Source: Telmatospirillum sp. (GTDB lineage Bacteria > Pseudomonadota > Alphaproteobacteria > Rhodospirillales > Magnetospirillaceae). Taken from it: a stretch of 64,000 nucleotides of DNA. The position numbers were made by a program, and so were the translations under genes. Numbering within the stretch: position 1 is the first letter of the stretch; each line of letters begins with the position of its first letter. The notes below the pieces were generated by a model that was given only the letters and a program-made list of their open reading frames with translations, did not search any database and had not been told where the DNA came from. Shown piece by piece: positions 37,141 through 49,160 of the stretch. The stretch covers positions 21,134 through 85,133 of the forward strand of contig JARLJB010000076.1 in NCBI GenBank assembly GCA_031291415.1, in the 5' to 3' direction.

Positions 37141-38826
37141 TCAGGCGGTCCTTACGCCAGCCAGGAAGGAGTCGACTTCTCCTCGCAGAGCGGTGGCATC
37201 TTGCGACAAATGGGCGGCCGAATCGAGGAGGCGGGTGGCGACCGCGCCGGTGTCGGAGACGGCCGCATGCGCGGCCGTGACATTGTCGGAAACCTGCCGC
37301 GTGCCGCTCGCAGCCAAGTCGACGCTATTGGCGATTTCACGGGTCGCGGCGCCTTGCTCTTCGACAGCGGCGGCGATTGTCGCGGTAATCTCGTTCATCT
37401 TGCCAACCGTCTTGCCGATTCCGCGGATCGCCTCGACGGCCGAGTTGGTCATCGACTGGATTTCGCCGACCTTGTCGTGAATTTCTTCCGTGGCCTTGGC
37501 CGTCTGATTGGCGAGATTCTTCACCTCGCCGGCGACCACGGCAAATCCCTTGCCGGCCTCGCCAGCCCGTGCCGCCTCAATCGTCGCATTCAATGCCAGC
37601 AGATTGGTCTGGCTGGCGATTCCTGTGATCAACGCAACGATGTCGCCTATCCGTTTGGCGGAATCGGCCAAAGCCAGCATGGCCTCGTTGGTTCGATCCG
37701 CCTCGGAGACGGCACCCGACGCGATCTCGGACGATTCGCTGATCTGGCGGGCGATTTCGCTGATGGAGGAGGACAGCTCCTCGGTTGCCGACGCGACCGT
37801 GCCGACATTGACGCTGGTCTGAGTGGCCGCCGTAGCGGCTGCCTTGGTCTGCTGGTCGGCCTGGGATGCCGACCGGGACACGTCATTGGCAGAGTTTTCT
37901 AATTCGCCGGCCGACAGAGCCATGCCGTCGACCACTTTTTTCACCGACTCCTCAAAGCTGTCGGCCAGTTTGTTCATCGCGTCCTGACGTTCTCGAGCAG
38001 CTTCGGCCTTCAGACGGTCCTGCTCGGCGCGCAGGGTTGCCGCTTCGAGCGATCGGTTTTTCAACACGCCGATGGCATTGGCCAGGCTGCCAATTTCGTC
38101 GCGTCGCTCGCCGGCCGGAATGTCAACGGACAGATCGCCCTCGGCAATCCGATTGGTAACGCTGGTCAGCGAGAGAATCGGGCCGGCAATCCGTCGCCCC
38201 AGCCACCAGGCAAGACCAAAGGTGATGATAGCCAGAATTGCGACGCCGCCCAGAGTCCCGATCATGTTGGACGATGCGGCGTCATCGATGTCGTCGAGAT
38301 AAATTCCCGAACTGACCGCCCATTTCCAAACGGGCGTCTGTTTGGAATAGGTGACCTTGCGCACTGGTGGCGTATTGGGAGCCTTCGGCCACATGTAATA
38401 GCTGAAACCGCCGCCGGCCTCGGCCATTTTCATTTGGTTGCGGGCGTAAAGGGTCCCGTTGACGTCCTTGTTGTCGATGGGACGCGTTCCCTCGAGAGCC
38501 TTGTTCATTCCATGGGCGACAACCACACCACTGTCATCGTAGGCACTGACATATTGATTGTCGTCGTAACGGATGGCCCGTAGCGCCTCCTTGGCCGCGT
38601 CCTTGGCCGCCGCTTCCGGCATTTCACCCTTGGTCGTCTTGGCTTCGTAGGCCTCGACGATCTTATCGGCAGCCTCGGCAACCACGCGGGCCCGGGCCTG
38701 CCGCTCCTCGAACGTAATGGTATTATTCGCCCTTACCGAAAAGAAACCCACGGCTGCCAATGAGGCGACGGCAAGGAAGGGGATGACCAGGATGCGGCCG
38801 TTCAGGCCATGAAACGCTGCAACCAT
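37141..38826 (-). CDS. Methyl-accepting chemotaxis protein with single Cache sensor
   Basis: 561 aa. A membrane helix lies near residues 10-31, followed by a periplasmic single-Cache type 2 domain (about 33-185) with the typical YDDNQYVSAYDDSGVVVAHG and GGGFSYYMWPK motifs. A second helix is near 187-208, then HAMP (~210-262) and the signalling domain with tip [20 protein letters not shown]. It ends FLAGVRTA. sCache_2 receptors mostly bind small organic acids; the ligand here is not known. It is convergent with receptor C and followed in the same direction, upstream of it, by no other receptor; uvrA precedes it 124 bp away. Confidence 0.95.
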   Translation of the reverse strand: MVAAFHGLNGRILVIPFLAVASLAAVGFFSVRANNTITFEERQARARVVAEAADKIVEAYEAKTTKGEMPEAAAKDAAKEALRAIRYDDNQYVSAYDDSGVVVAHGMNKALEGTRPIDNKDVNGTLYARNQMKMAEAGGGFSYYMWPKAPNTPPVRKVTYSKQTPVWKWAVSSGIYLDDIDDAASSNMIGTLGGVAILAIITFGLAWWLGRRIAGPILSLTSVTNRIAEGDLSVDIPAGERRDEIGSLANAIGVLKNRSLEAATLRAEQDRLKAEAARERQDAMNKLADSFEESVKKVVDGMALSAGELENSANDVSRSASQADQQTKAAATAATQTSVNVGTVASATEELSSSISEIARQISESSEIASGAVSEADRTNEAMLALADSAKRIGDIVALITGIASQTNLLALNATIEAARAGEAGKGFAVVAGEVKNLANQTAKATEEIHDKVGEIQSMTNSAVEAIRGIGKTVGKMNEITATIAAAVEEQGAATREIANSVDLAASGTRQVSDNVTAAHAAVSDTGAVATRLLDSAAHLSQDATALRGEVDSFLAGVRTA

Positions 38827-38950
38827 GACGTTCTTAGGCTCCTCCGCCCATGGGGCTATTCGCGCAGATGAGCGATGACGGGAATCGGGGCGCTATTAAT
38901 GGATGTAATAAGGAGAACGTCAAGCCGTTAACAATTGTGACACAATCACG

Positions 38951-41791
<2,841 letters not shown>

Positions 41792-41933
41792 GATTTTCCA
41801 TAAAAATGAAAAGAACAGAACGAGATCATATGAAGGGGAAGATGGGGGCGTGAGGCGGCCGGGTCAAGCCGAAATGCCGGAAATCCTTTGGATCATGGAG
41901 ATCGGGCCACTTTTCCGCGGCGCCGTCGAACGA

Positions 41934-42740
41934 TCAGTCGGGAAGATTGTTCTGGTCGACGTAGCGTAGCAGATGCTTTTCCAGCAGGGCCTCGAGCGCG
42001 CCGTTGTTGTCGAATTCGGCCAGTCGCCGGCTCAATGTCGAAAGAAGCGATATGCAGCGCGACTGACGGCTGATAGCGATATGGATGTCCTGCTGCGAAA
42101 TCGGTGGGTCAAGGGCGATGATGAGGGCGGTCATCTGGTGCGTTCGAAGATACGCCTCGCCGGCAAGTCGCCCAGTGACGAAATAGTCGATGTGGCGCCG
42201 CGCCAGTTTCTGAAAGTTCTCGGACAGATTGCCGGCTTGCTCGACCGTCAGCTGGTGGCGCCAATAGTCGTCGAAACCACCGCCAAAGGCGTCGCCCACG
42301 CTTATGCCGCCGCGCCTTGGCTTCAGGTCGGACCAACTGGTGAACGGAAACCGGTTGTCCCGACGGACGAAAACGACGATCGGGTTGGGAAAGGCCCGAT
42401 GGTCTGTAAACGACAGAAAAGATTCGCGTTCCGGTGTCTTACGGATTCCCGCCAACAAATCGATGCCGCCCTGTCTGGCTGTCGCCATGGCGCGTTTCCA
42501 GGGCAGGACAATAGGCCGGAGCGTGATCCCCGGAGGGATAATGGCCTCAAGGAGTTCGATGACCGCGCCGTCGTAACGGCCGCCGTCGACCTTCCATCCG
42601 ACCGGCGGATAGAAGGGGTTCGTCGCGTAACGGAGTTCCTTGCAGGCGTCGCCATCGCTGTCGGCTGCCAGAGGCGCAACCGGAGCCGACAGATGCCAGG
42701 CGAACAGCACCGCGATAAAAACGACGGGCTGGCGGAACAT
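41934..42740 (-). CDS. Periplasmic substrate-binding protein, family 3 type
   Basis: 268 aa from the ATG at 42740, chosen because a signal peptide begins there ([26 protein letters not shown]). The mature part is like amino-acid/polar-substrate binding proteins ([29 protein letters not shown], then [23 protein letters not shown]). No ABC permease or ATPase is nearby, so it may serve as a receptor co-sensor or a stand-alone periplasmic protein. It lies 13 bp after the branched-chain type binding protein, in the same direction, and is probably co-transcribed with it. Confidence 0.8.
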   Translation of the reverse strand: MFRQPVVFIAVLFAWHLSAPVAPLAADSDGDACKELRYATNPFYPPVGWKVDGGRYDGAVIELLEAIIPPGITLRPIVLPWKRAMATARQGGIDLLAGIRKTPERESFLSFTDHRAFPNPIVVFVRRDNRFPFTSWSDLKPRRGGISVGDAFGGGFDDYWRHQLTVEQAGNLSENFQKLARRHIDYFVTGRLAGEAYLRTHQMTALIIALDPPISQQDIHIAISRQSRCISLLSTLSRRLAEFDNNGALEALLEKHLLRYVDQNNLPD

Positions 42741-42753
42741 GCCATGAGAGCTT

Positions 42754-43974
42754 TTAGAGCTTTGGCGTAAACAAGCGGACCGTATCGAACTTTCCATCCT
42801 GAATTTGCCAATGGGCGAATGTTCCAGTGACGCCGCCGTGCGCGTCGAAAACATAGGGACCGGCAGCGCCGCTATAGTAGATCTTCTTGCCCTGCGCGAT
42901 CAGCTGTTTCGCTTTGGCAAAATCGCTGGGACCGATCTTTTCTCCGCTATCGCCCGTGATGTCGCGCAGAACGTCCCTGATTTTCGCGCCTTCCGTCGAT
43001 TTGGCCTTTTCCGCCGCCAGCGCCAGAAGCCAGACGGCGTCATAAGTCCGATCCAGGTACGGAACCGGAGGAATGGCGCCGAACTTGGCAGCATAAGCCT
43101 TTTCGAAGGTCTTTCTGCCTTCGGAATCGGCCGCCGTCGCGGCAGTGGCGCCGGCGACGCCGTCAAGGAATTGCCCGCCGACCGTTTCGATCACATTGGG
43201 GTCGAGCAGTCCGTCGGACAGCAGAAATTTGTTAAAAAACCCGCCGTCAAGAGCGGCCTTGACCTGCGTCGCGCCATCGGCCGGGTAGGCGATGACCAAA
43301 AGAGCGTCGGCATGGCCAGCGGCGGCCTTTTGCACTTCGTCATGGCTTCCTGCCTGTTTCGCTTCGAATGGAACAGTCGCCGTGACCTTGCCGCCGATCT
43401 TGGTGAAACTGCTGGTGAAAGATTGAGCCAGACCTTTGCCGTAGTCTGTATTGACGGCGGCGATGGCGACGGTGCGATAGCCCTTGTCATGGGCAACCTG
43501 GGCGAGCGCGGCGCCCTGCTGCAGGTCGGAGGGAACCGTCCGGAAGGCGAAGCCTTTGGAGTCCAGGCTGTCGATCATGGTTGCCGTGGCGGACCCGGAA
43601 ATCATCGGCAGGCCCTGCGGCGCCGCAACGGTGCTGGCCACGGCAAGAAAAGCGGCGCTGCTCATCGGTCCGACAAACGCCGAGACTTTGTCGGTTCCGG
43701 CCAAACGCTGCGATGCCGCGACGGCCCCTTGCGCTTCCGAGCGGTCGTCGGCAGTCGCTTCGGCCAAAGGCGCGCCGAGAACGCCGCCGGCGCTGTTGAT
43801 TTCCGCGACGGCAAGCGCAATGGCGTTGGCCGTGGCCGGCCCGTAGTCGGCGAGGGCGCCGGTCTGCGACAGGATGGCGCCGATTTTCATTGGTCCGGCG
43901 GCTTTTGCCGGATCACCGGCCAAAAGCGTCAAACCGAACAGGACCGCTGCCAAAGGCAACCCATTCATCGCCAT
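42754..43974 (-). CDS. Leu/Ile/Val-type ABC transporter substrate-binding protein
   Basis: 406 aa with signal peptide (MAMNGLPLAAVLFGLTLLAGDPAKAAG). The mature protein matches the periplasmic binding protein 6 family: MKIGAILSQTGALADYGPATANAIALAVAEIN, FVGPMSSAAFLAVASTVA, NTDYGKGLAQSF and LDRTYDAVWLLALAA. The second ATG (43968) also has good spacing to AAGGAAG. Again no permease or ATPase is adjacent; the cognate LivHMGF genes must be elsewhere, or the protein acts as a sensor. It is divergent from ssb, 157 bp apart. Confidence 0.87.
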   Translation of the reverse strand: MAMNGLPLAAVLFGLTLLAGDPAKAAGPMKIGAILSQTGALADYGPATANAIALAVAEINSAGGVLGAPLAEATADDRSEAQGAVAASQRLAGTDKVSAFVGPMSSAAFLAVASTVAAPQGLPMISGSATATMIDSLDSKGFAFRTVPSDLQQGAALAQVAHDKGYRTVAIAAVNTDYGKGLAQSFTSSFTKIGGKVTATVPFEAKQAGSHDEVQKAAAGHADALLVIAYPADGATQVKAALDGGFFNKFLLSDGLLDPNVIETVGGQFLDGVAGATAATAADSEGRKTFEKAYAAKFGAIPPVPYLDRTYDAVWLLALAAEKAKSTEGAKIRDVLRDITGDSGEKIGPSDFAKAKQLIAQGKKIYYSGAAGPYVFDAHGGVTGTFAHWQIQDGKFDTVRLFTPKL

Positions 43975-44131
43975 TCTTCCTTCATCTCCTAAAGCGTTGT
44001 CGTCGTGAAAAGCCCCGGGAGTGTAGAAGCGGCGCCGCTTCAGCGCAACCGGGCGCAGCGGAGCAAAAACCCCTTTCAGCCGGTCCCCAGGAGAGATACA
44101 TTGCCGCCTCGTTAGTCAAGGAGCGGGGCCC

Positions 44132-44656
44132 ATGGCCGGTAGCGTCAACAAAGTCATTCTCATCGGCAATCTCGGCCGGGATCCGGAAGTGCGGCACGCA
44201 CAGGACGGATCGAAAATCGTCAGTCTCAACGTCGCCACCTCGGAGAGCTGGAAAGATCGGAACTCCGGAGAGCGCAAGGAAAAGACCGAATGGCACCGTG
44301 TGGTGATCTTCAATGATCGCGTCGCCGATGTCGCGGAGCGCTATTTGAAGAAGGGCTCGAAGGTCTATATCGAAGGTGCGCTGCAGACGCGCAAGTGGAC
44401 CGATCAATCGGGTGCTGAAAAATATACCACCGAGGTGGTTATCGGGAAATTCCGCGGCGAGCTGACCTTGCTCGACGGTCGCGGCGAAGGCGGCGGATCC
44501 GGCGCCTCCTACGACAATGGAGGAGACTCCGAGTTCGGCGGTGCGCCGCGTCAGCCGGCACAGGCGCCGGCCCGCAGCCCGGCCGGCGGTGGAGCAAGCG
44601 GCGGCGGCAGCGGCTGGGACGCTCCGCCGGATCTCGATGATGAGATTCCGTTTTGA
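44132..44656 (+). CDS. ssb: Single-stranded DNA-binding protein
   Basis: 174 aa. The OB-fold occupies about 1-112 (SVNKVILIGNLGRDPEV, SLNVATSESWKD, TEWHRVVIFN, VYIEGALQTRKWTD). It is followed by a Gly/Pro/Ala-rich linker and the acidic tip DLDDEIPF that recruits repair and replication proteins. It acts as a tetramer at forks and repair sites. The ribosome site is AAGGAG about 10 bases before the ATG. A strong hairpin follows the stop. In many bacteria ssb and uvrA are adjacent and divergent; here two binding-protein genes lie between them. Confidence 0.98.
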   Translation: MAGSVNKVILIGNLGRDPEVRHAQDGSKIVSLNVATSESWKDRNSGERKEKTEWHRVVIFNDRVADVAERYLKKGSKVYIEGALQTRKWTDQSGAEKYTTEVVIGKFRGELTLLDGRGEGGGSGASYDNGGDSEFGGAPRQPAQAPARSPAGGGASGGGSGWDAPPDLDDEIPF

Positions 44657-44683
44657 GCCTCAGCAAAACTTTTCATCGATAAG

Positions 44684-44713
44684 AATGGCGGATACCGGCA
44701 GGTATCCGCCATT
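44684..44713 (+). terminator. Terminator hairpin after ssb
   Basis: AATGGCGGATACC-GGCA-GGTATCCGCCATT is a perfect 13-bp stem with a four-base loop, 27 bases past the stop. Only a weak T-rich stretch follows (TTGTCGTT). Confidence 0.8.
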
Positions 44714-44873
44714 TGTCGTTCCAGCTTTTTCGTTGCCCCGTCGACCGCGGTTCTGGCGCCTGTGCCATCGTTGGCACAGAGCCTTGAAGACAGGGGAGGT
44801 GTTCCGCTCGCCGCATGGGCGGTAGCAATCACAACAACTGAGGTCACTGGGCCATGAAGGAGTGTTCCCAAGC

Positions 44874-46064
44874 ATGATCGTCAATTGTCGATATGTATCG
44901 CTTGCACGCGCATGCGCGGCTTTTGCGGCGACCGTCATGGTTGCCGGCGCAGCGTGGGCCTCCGGTGGTTCTCCGGGCGTGAATCTCAGCCTCTTTCCAT
45001 CCGGCTTGAACCGGCATGACACGGCTGACGCCGCTTCGGAAATCAACCGCCAACGCGTCGCCCAGGCGAAGGCGGCCGGATTCAAATTCATCCGACTCGG
45101 AATCCCATTCGATGCCTGGACGAGCAAGGCGGACCCAGCGGAACAGGCCCGAGTGTTGACTGTGGCCGTGGCGACGGTCGGTGAGATCTTGGCGGCCGGA
45201 ATGACCCTGGACATCGGCCCGCAAACGCGGGCGTCCGATGTCGTGTGCCGCCAGATCGGCTGGGATATCTACGTCGAAGGCCTCTCCGCCCTGCTGGATC
45301 GTCTGCCGGATTCCAAGGCGGTGGCCATTGAGGCGATGAGCGAGCCTCCCTCGTGCCCCGGCGACAACGGTCCCAAGTCGGTCTGGGCGGGAACGCAGCA
45401 AACCCTTTACCAACTCATCCGGCGGAAGCTCCCGCACGCGACGTTCGTGGTCACTGGGACGGCTTGGGGTCAGGTCGATGGCTTGATAAAGTTCGATCCG
45501 TCGCCCTATCTCGGCGACCCCAACACGCTTTTTACCTTCCATGACTACGAACCTTTCCTGTTCACCCACCAGGCGACGACGTGGCTTCGGAAAGACCATG
45601 CCAACCAATATGTTCATGATCTCGATTGGCCGGTGACGGAGGAAAACCGGCGGTCGGTGGAGACGCAGGCGCTCGCAGCGCTCGCCGCCGATCCGAACGG
45701 CGATCAATCTGTCCGAAAAACCTTGCAGGATCTTTTTTCGGCCTATCAGACCGAGGGCACCCCGAGCTTCCTGGCGCAACGTTTCGAAAGCGTTGCCAAT
45801 TGGGCACGGACGTACAACATCCCGGCGAACCAGATCCTCCTCGGGGAGTACGGCGTCCGTCGTGTCCACCTTGAGGGCAGTAAACCGGGAACACCCTGGC
45901 GAACCGCGCCGACGTGGTTGGCGTCCGTCCGTGATCAGGCGGAGCGTGCCGGCTTCGTTTGGGCCGTCTGGGACTTGGACAGCGGGTTTGGCTTGATCTG
46001 CGGCGACCAGCTCGGTCATGGCGATTTGTGTTCGGAATACCGATCCGTATATCCGAGGTTGTGA
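44874..46064 (+). CDS. Secreted GH5-like cellulase family protein
   Basis: 396 aa from the ATG at 44874 (GAAGGAG about 10 bases upstream). A signal peptide ends near AWA-SG (29-31). The core looks like glycoside hydrolase family 5: FIRLGIPFDAW (~72-82), acid/base Glu157 in AIEAMSEPP where the usual Asn before Glu is Ser, FHDYEPF with His223, and nucleophile Glu325 in ILLGEYGV. A beta-glucanase (for example in cellulose or other exopolysaccharide turnover) is likely, but no cellulose synthase is nearby. It is transcribed alone, followed by a palindromic repeat 10 bp after the stop. Confidence 0.82.
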   Translation: MIVNCRYVSLARACAAFAATVMVAGAAWASGGSPGVNLSLFPSGLNRHDTADAASEINRQRVAQAKAAGFKFIRLGIPFDAWTSKADPAEQARVLTVAVATVGEILAAGMTLDIGPQTRASDVVCRQIGWDIYVEGLSALLDRLPDSKAVAIEAMSEPPSCPGDNGPKSVWAGTQQTLYQLIRRKLPHATFVVTGTAWGQVDGLIKFDPSPYLGDPNTLFTFHDYEPFLFTHQATTWLRKDHANQYVHDLDWPVTEENRRSVETQALAALAADPNGDQSVRKTLQDLFSAYQTEGTPSFLAQRFESVANWARTYNIPANQILLGEYGVRRVHLEGSKPGTPWRTAPTWLASVRDQAERAGFVWAVWDLDSGFGLICGDQLGHGDLCSEYRSVYPRL

Positions 46065-46074
46065 ATTAAATCGA

Positions 46075-46160
46075 AAGTGGCATCCGCGCCGGTGTTCACC
46101 GCAAAGCGGCGAAAATCCTTGCTTTCGACTTCGGCACCACGCCGGCGCGGATGCCACTTT
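46075..46160. repeat. Long palindromic repeat, second copy
   Basis: AAAGTGGCATCCGCGCCGGTG on the left is mirrored by CACGCCGGCGCGGATGCCACTTT on the right (with a one- or two-base bulge). The middle holds a second hairpin made of GCGGCGAAAATCC and its approximate mirror. It shares the GTGGCA outer end and GCCGGTGTT word with the element at 33783-33873, so both belong to one family. Confidence 0.75.
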
Positions 46161-46644
46161 TCACAGCCTCTCCGGCCCCAGAACGGGGTGTACGCCCAAA
46201 CCGCCGAAAATTCCGGCATGGGTGAAAAGGGGGTATCCCAATCGCTCCTCTGCAATCAGGTTCTTGAAGAACCACCAAGGCACCAAGAACACCAAGATCG
46301 TGAAATACACGAAGTATAAATAATACGTCTGTGTCTCCGTGGTAAATACGCGTCCGCATACATGTCTTGTTTTTATTGACAGAATTAGAACGTATAGCGT
46401 AAATTTTGTAATAATCATACAATACATTCTGACTGTATCGTCGGTAATCATCACGGCGACAACTATATATAGAACATAACAGTCGTTTTTGGCGACTTTT
46501 TTTGTTAAATATTCTATAAGATATCAATAAACATGGAACAAATGGATCAAATGTAAGCACAACCATGATTAACGAGGCTACGCGCCATAATATGGTCAAT
46601 TGTATAATTTATAATTATATATAAATAATGTGTTTGTGCTTCAC

Positions 46645-46658
46645 ATTATCGTGATAAT
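46645..46658. promoter_or_regulatory. Possible iron-regulator (Fur-like) palindrome
   Basis: ATTATC-GT-GATAAT is a perfect inverted repeat about 200 bases before the receptor start codon, and its halves match the GATAAT/ATTATC words of the Fur box. The surrounding DNA is very AT-rich, so chance is possible. Iron control of the operon is expected from its function but this site is unproven. Confidence 0.3.
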
Positions 46659-46854
46659 TGAATCTTAATTTCATAGATTCTCACTATGTTTAGAACATAA
46701 CAATTTTGTCCGATTTATAACGATCAACTTGTCGCTTGACCGCGCGCCGGAGATGCCTTATCCGAATCGTTATATGGTCGTAATATACAACGACAAGGGG
46801 CGGATTGGGGAAACGGATCCAGTCCCTGGAGGTCGGGAAAAGAGGGGGATTCCT

Positions 46855-49155
46855 ATGGTTGGAAGTCTGGTGACATTGCGTCGTTCGACGCTTTCGGCGT
46901 TCCGGGCCGGTGTTTCGCTCGCCGCGCTGGCCTGCGCGGCTGATTTGGCTTATGCCGCCGACGACGCCACTACGCCAAATCGGGTTGCCCAGGATCAGAC
47001 GGACGGTGGGGCGGCCGTCGCTGTTCCCAAGATATCGATCAGTGAAACGAAGCCTGGCGTATCGATCGGACAACCTGCCGACGCCGAGGGATTTACCGAC
47101 TATGTCGTCACCAAAAGCACGACGGGTAGCAAGGTAGAGACGAAGAATATCGATGTTCCTCAGGACATCGTAGTGATTCCCCATAAGATAATTGAGGATC
47201 AAAACAACCGCAGCGTTACAGCGGCCGTGCAAAATGTCGCGGGTATTTTCGATACCTATCCGTCGTATTATGCTCTGGACCAGATGACCAGTCTCTATAT
47301 TCGCGGTTTCAACATCAGCTCGACTTTGCGTGACGGTTTATGGGATCCCACGCCCTTCGGTAATTCCTGGCTTGGCGACGTCGAGCGGATCGAAGTGCTC
47401 AAGGGGCCGGCCGGTCTGCTCAACGGCGTTTACTCCGGCGATATCGGCGGCGTCGTCAATGTTGTCACCAAGAAGCCGCTGCTCAATCCGGCCTATACCT
47501 TCGAAAGCGAATTCGACAGCTTCGGAACGCGGGCGATCCGTGCCGATCTTTCGCAACCCTTGACGGCGAACAAGGATTGGCTGATGCGCGTCAATCTCGA
47601 GGAAGGCGTCTATGGCGGCTTCGCGGATCACTCGGATTCGGAAAAACGCGGCGGCAGCGCCATTTTGCAGGGCAAGCTGACCGATGACGACGCGATCACC
47701 GTTTCCTACGAAAAGCGGTGGCAGCAAACCGATCCCTACAGCGGCATCGTCGGTTATGTGCAGAAAGGCAGCGGCACGGCGGCGTCCCTGCTTCGCATCG
47801 GCAGCTATTCCGACAGCAGGAACCTCTATGACCCGAGGTCGGATTGGACCTATGAAACCGACACGGCTCGCGGTGTCTACGAGCATGCCTTCAATGCGAA
47901 CTGGCGCTTCGTGTCATCGAACCAGTACACGGTGACATCGCGCGATGTCATCAGCATAACCGCCAGTCCCACTGTCACGACGCGTGGTTCCGTCCTTTAC
48001 ACGGAGAGTTTCCAGGAAATCAAGATGGGGCCGGTCAATGGCCTCGATACCGACAATTTGATTAACGGTAAGTTCTCGACCTTTGGCTTGGCAAACGATC
48101 TGACCTTTGGTCTCCGCTACGCCGATGACTGGTTCGATATGAACATGTTGAGGCCGACCAACAGCTTCAGTTCGTACACCTTCTCGAACCAAGACAATCC
48201 GAGCTGGTATCACCCGATTGTCGGTGTTCATCAATACATGTGGGGACAGTCCGACACGTCGCAATTCGATAGCTATGTGAACGATGTGCTGTCGCTGACC
48301 GACAGGCTCAAGCTGTCGGCCGGCTTCAATTGGGCCAATTATTATACGTCTTCTCAATCAGGCATGTCGCCAAGCAGCCAGTCGCGGAGTTCGAACAGCG
48401 GCGATGGCATCGGCTGGCGGGCCGGGCTTATCTATGAATTGTTGCCGGGAACCGCGTTGTTCGGTGACTACTCGACGACCTTCAAACCGCAAAGCAACAA
48501 TGTGACGCTCGACGGATCCATTCAGATGTTCGATCCGTTGACCGGCGACCAGTACGAAGTCGGCGTGAAGTCCGACATCGGCGATCGCGCCAGCGTGACC
48601 TTCGCCCTCTATCAGCTCGCCCTCGAGAATCAGTTGCAGTCCGATCCGGATCCGGCGCGGTCCCGGCTGGGTTACGAGGTGAACAGCGGCAAGCAGCGGA
48701 GCAGGGGTGTCGAACTGGACGGCACCTATAATTTGCGCGCCGGCTGGGATCTTCTTACCTCCTACGCCTACACCAACGCCAAGATCCTGCGCAGTGATTC
48801 CTATGTCTATGGCAGCGCCGTGCCCAATGTGCCGTCGCACTCCGCCCGCCTTTGGAGCGTTTACGAATTTCAAAACGGCCCCCTGGAAGGCTTCGGTTTC
48901 GGCGGCGGCATTCGGGCGGTGTCGTCGCGGACAAGTACTCTGGTCAGCAAGACGACGCCTAATCTCTATGCCACCTTGCCCGGATTCGCGACGATTGACG
49001 CGCTGGCCTATTACCGTTTGACGCCGGCCGCCAAAATCACCCTCAACGTCAACAATCTGTTGGACCATCGCTATTACGAAACGGCGAGCGGCTATGCCGC
49101 GCTCTATCCCGGCGCTCCGCTCAACGGCACCTTGCGTCTGAAGGTGACGTTCTGA
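46855..49155 (+). CDS. TonB-dependent siderophore receptor
   Basis: 766 aa from the ATG at 46855 (GAGGGGG upstream), which starts a proper signal peptide ending AYA near residue 33. An outer-membrane barrel with N-terminal plug: plug landmarks are SVTAAVQNVAGIFDTY, SLYIRGFN, and RIEVLKGPAGLLNGVYSGDIGGVVNVVTKKP. The barrel ends with the family signature NVNNLLDHRYYETASGYAALYPGAPLNGTLRLKVTF, and the last residue is Phe as needed for outer-membrane insertion. It looks like the hydroxamate/catecholate ferric-siderophore class; the siderophore is not predictable. First gene of a seven-gene import operon. Confidence 0.95.
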   Translation: MVGSLVTLRRSTLSAFRAGVSLAALACAADLAYAADDATTPNRVAQDQTDGGAAVAVPKISISETKPGVSIGQPADAEGFTDYVVTKSTTGSKVETKNIDVPQDIVVIPHKIIEDQNNRSVTAAVQNVAGIFDTYPSYYALDQMTSLYIRGFNISSTLRDGLWDPTPFGNSWLGDVERIEVLKGPAGLLNGVYSGDIGGVVNVVTKKPLLNPAYTFESEFDSFGTRAIRADLSQPLTANKDWLMRVNLEEGVYGGFADHSDSEKRGGSAILQGKLTDDDAITVSYEKRWQQTDPYSGIVGYVQKGSGTAASLLRIGSYSDSRNLYDPRSDWTYETDTARGVYEHAFNANWRFVSSNQYTVTSRDVISITASPTVTTRGSVLYTESFQEIKMGPVNGLDTDNLINGKFSTFGLANDLTFGLRYADDWFDMNMLRPTNSFSSYTFSNQDNPSWYHPIVGVHQYMWGQSDTSQFDSYVNDVLSLTDRLKLSAGFNWANYYTSSQSGMSPSSQSRSSNSGDGIGWRAGLIYELLPGTALFGDYSTTFKPQSNNVTLDGSIQMFDPLTGDQYEVGVKSDIGDRASVTFALYQLALENQLQSDPDPARSRLGYEVNSGKQRSRGVELDGTYNLRAGWDLLTSYAYTNAKILRSDSYVYGSAVPNVPSHSARLWSVYEFQNGPLEGFGFGGGIRAVSSRTSTLVSKTTPNLYATLPGFATIDALAYYRLTPAAKITLNVNNLLDHRYYETASGYAALYPGAPLNGTLRLKVTF

Positions 49156-49160
49156 TCGGG

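Larger units (their letters stand above)
46065..46854. other. Long non-coding region upstream of the siderophore operon
   Basis: Nearly 800 bases without a supported gene. It holds a palindromic repeat (46075-46160), a stretch with repeated CACCAAG words (46270-46300), and from about 46320 to 46725 a markedly AT-rich segment with several overlapping, unconvincing open frames. The receptor frame is open back to 46729, but that part lacks signal-peptide character. Confidence 0.55.

Noticed and set aside
41805..41825. GTTCTGTTC upstream of uvrA as a LexA site.
   Set aside because: The alphaproteobacterial box needs GTTC-N7-GTTC; the spacing here does not match.
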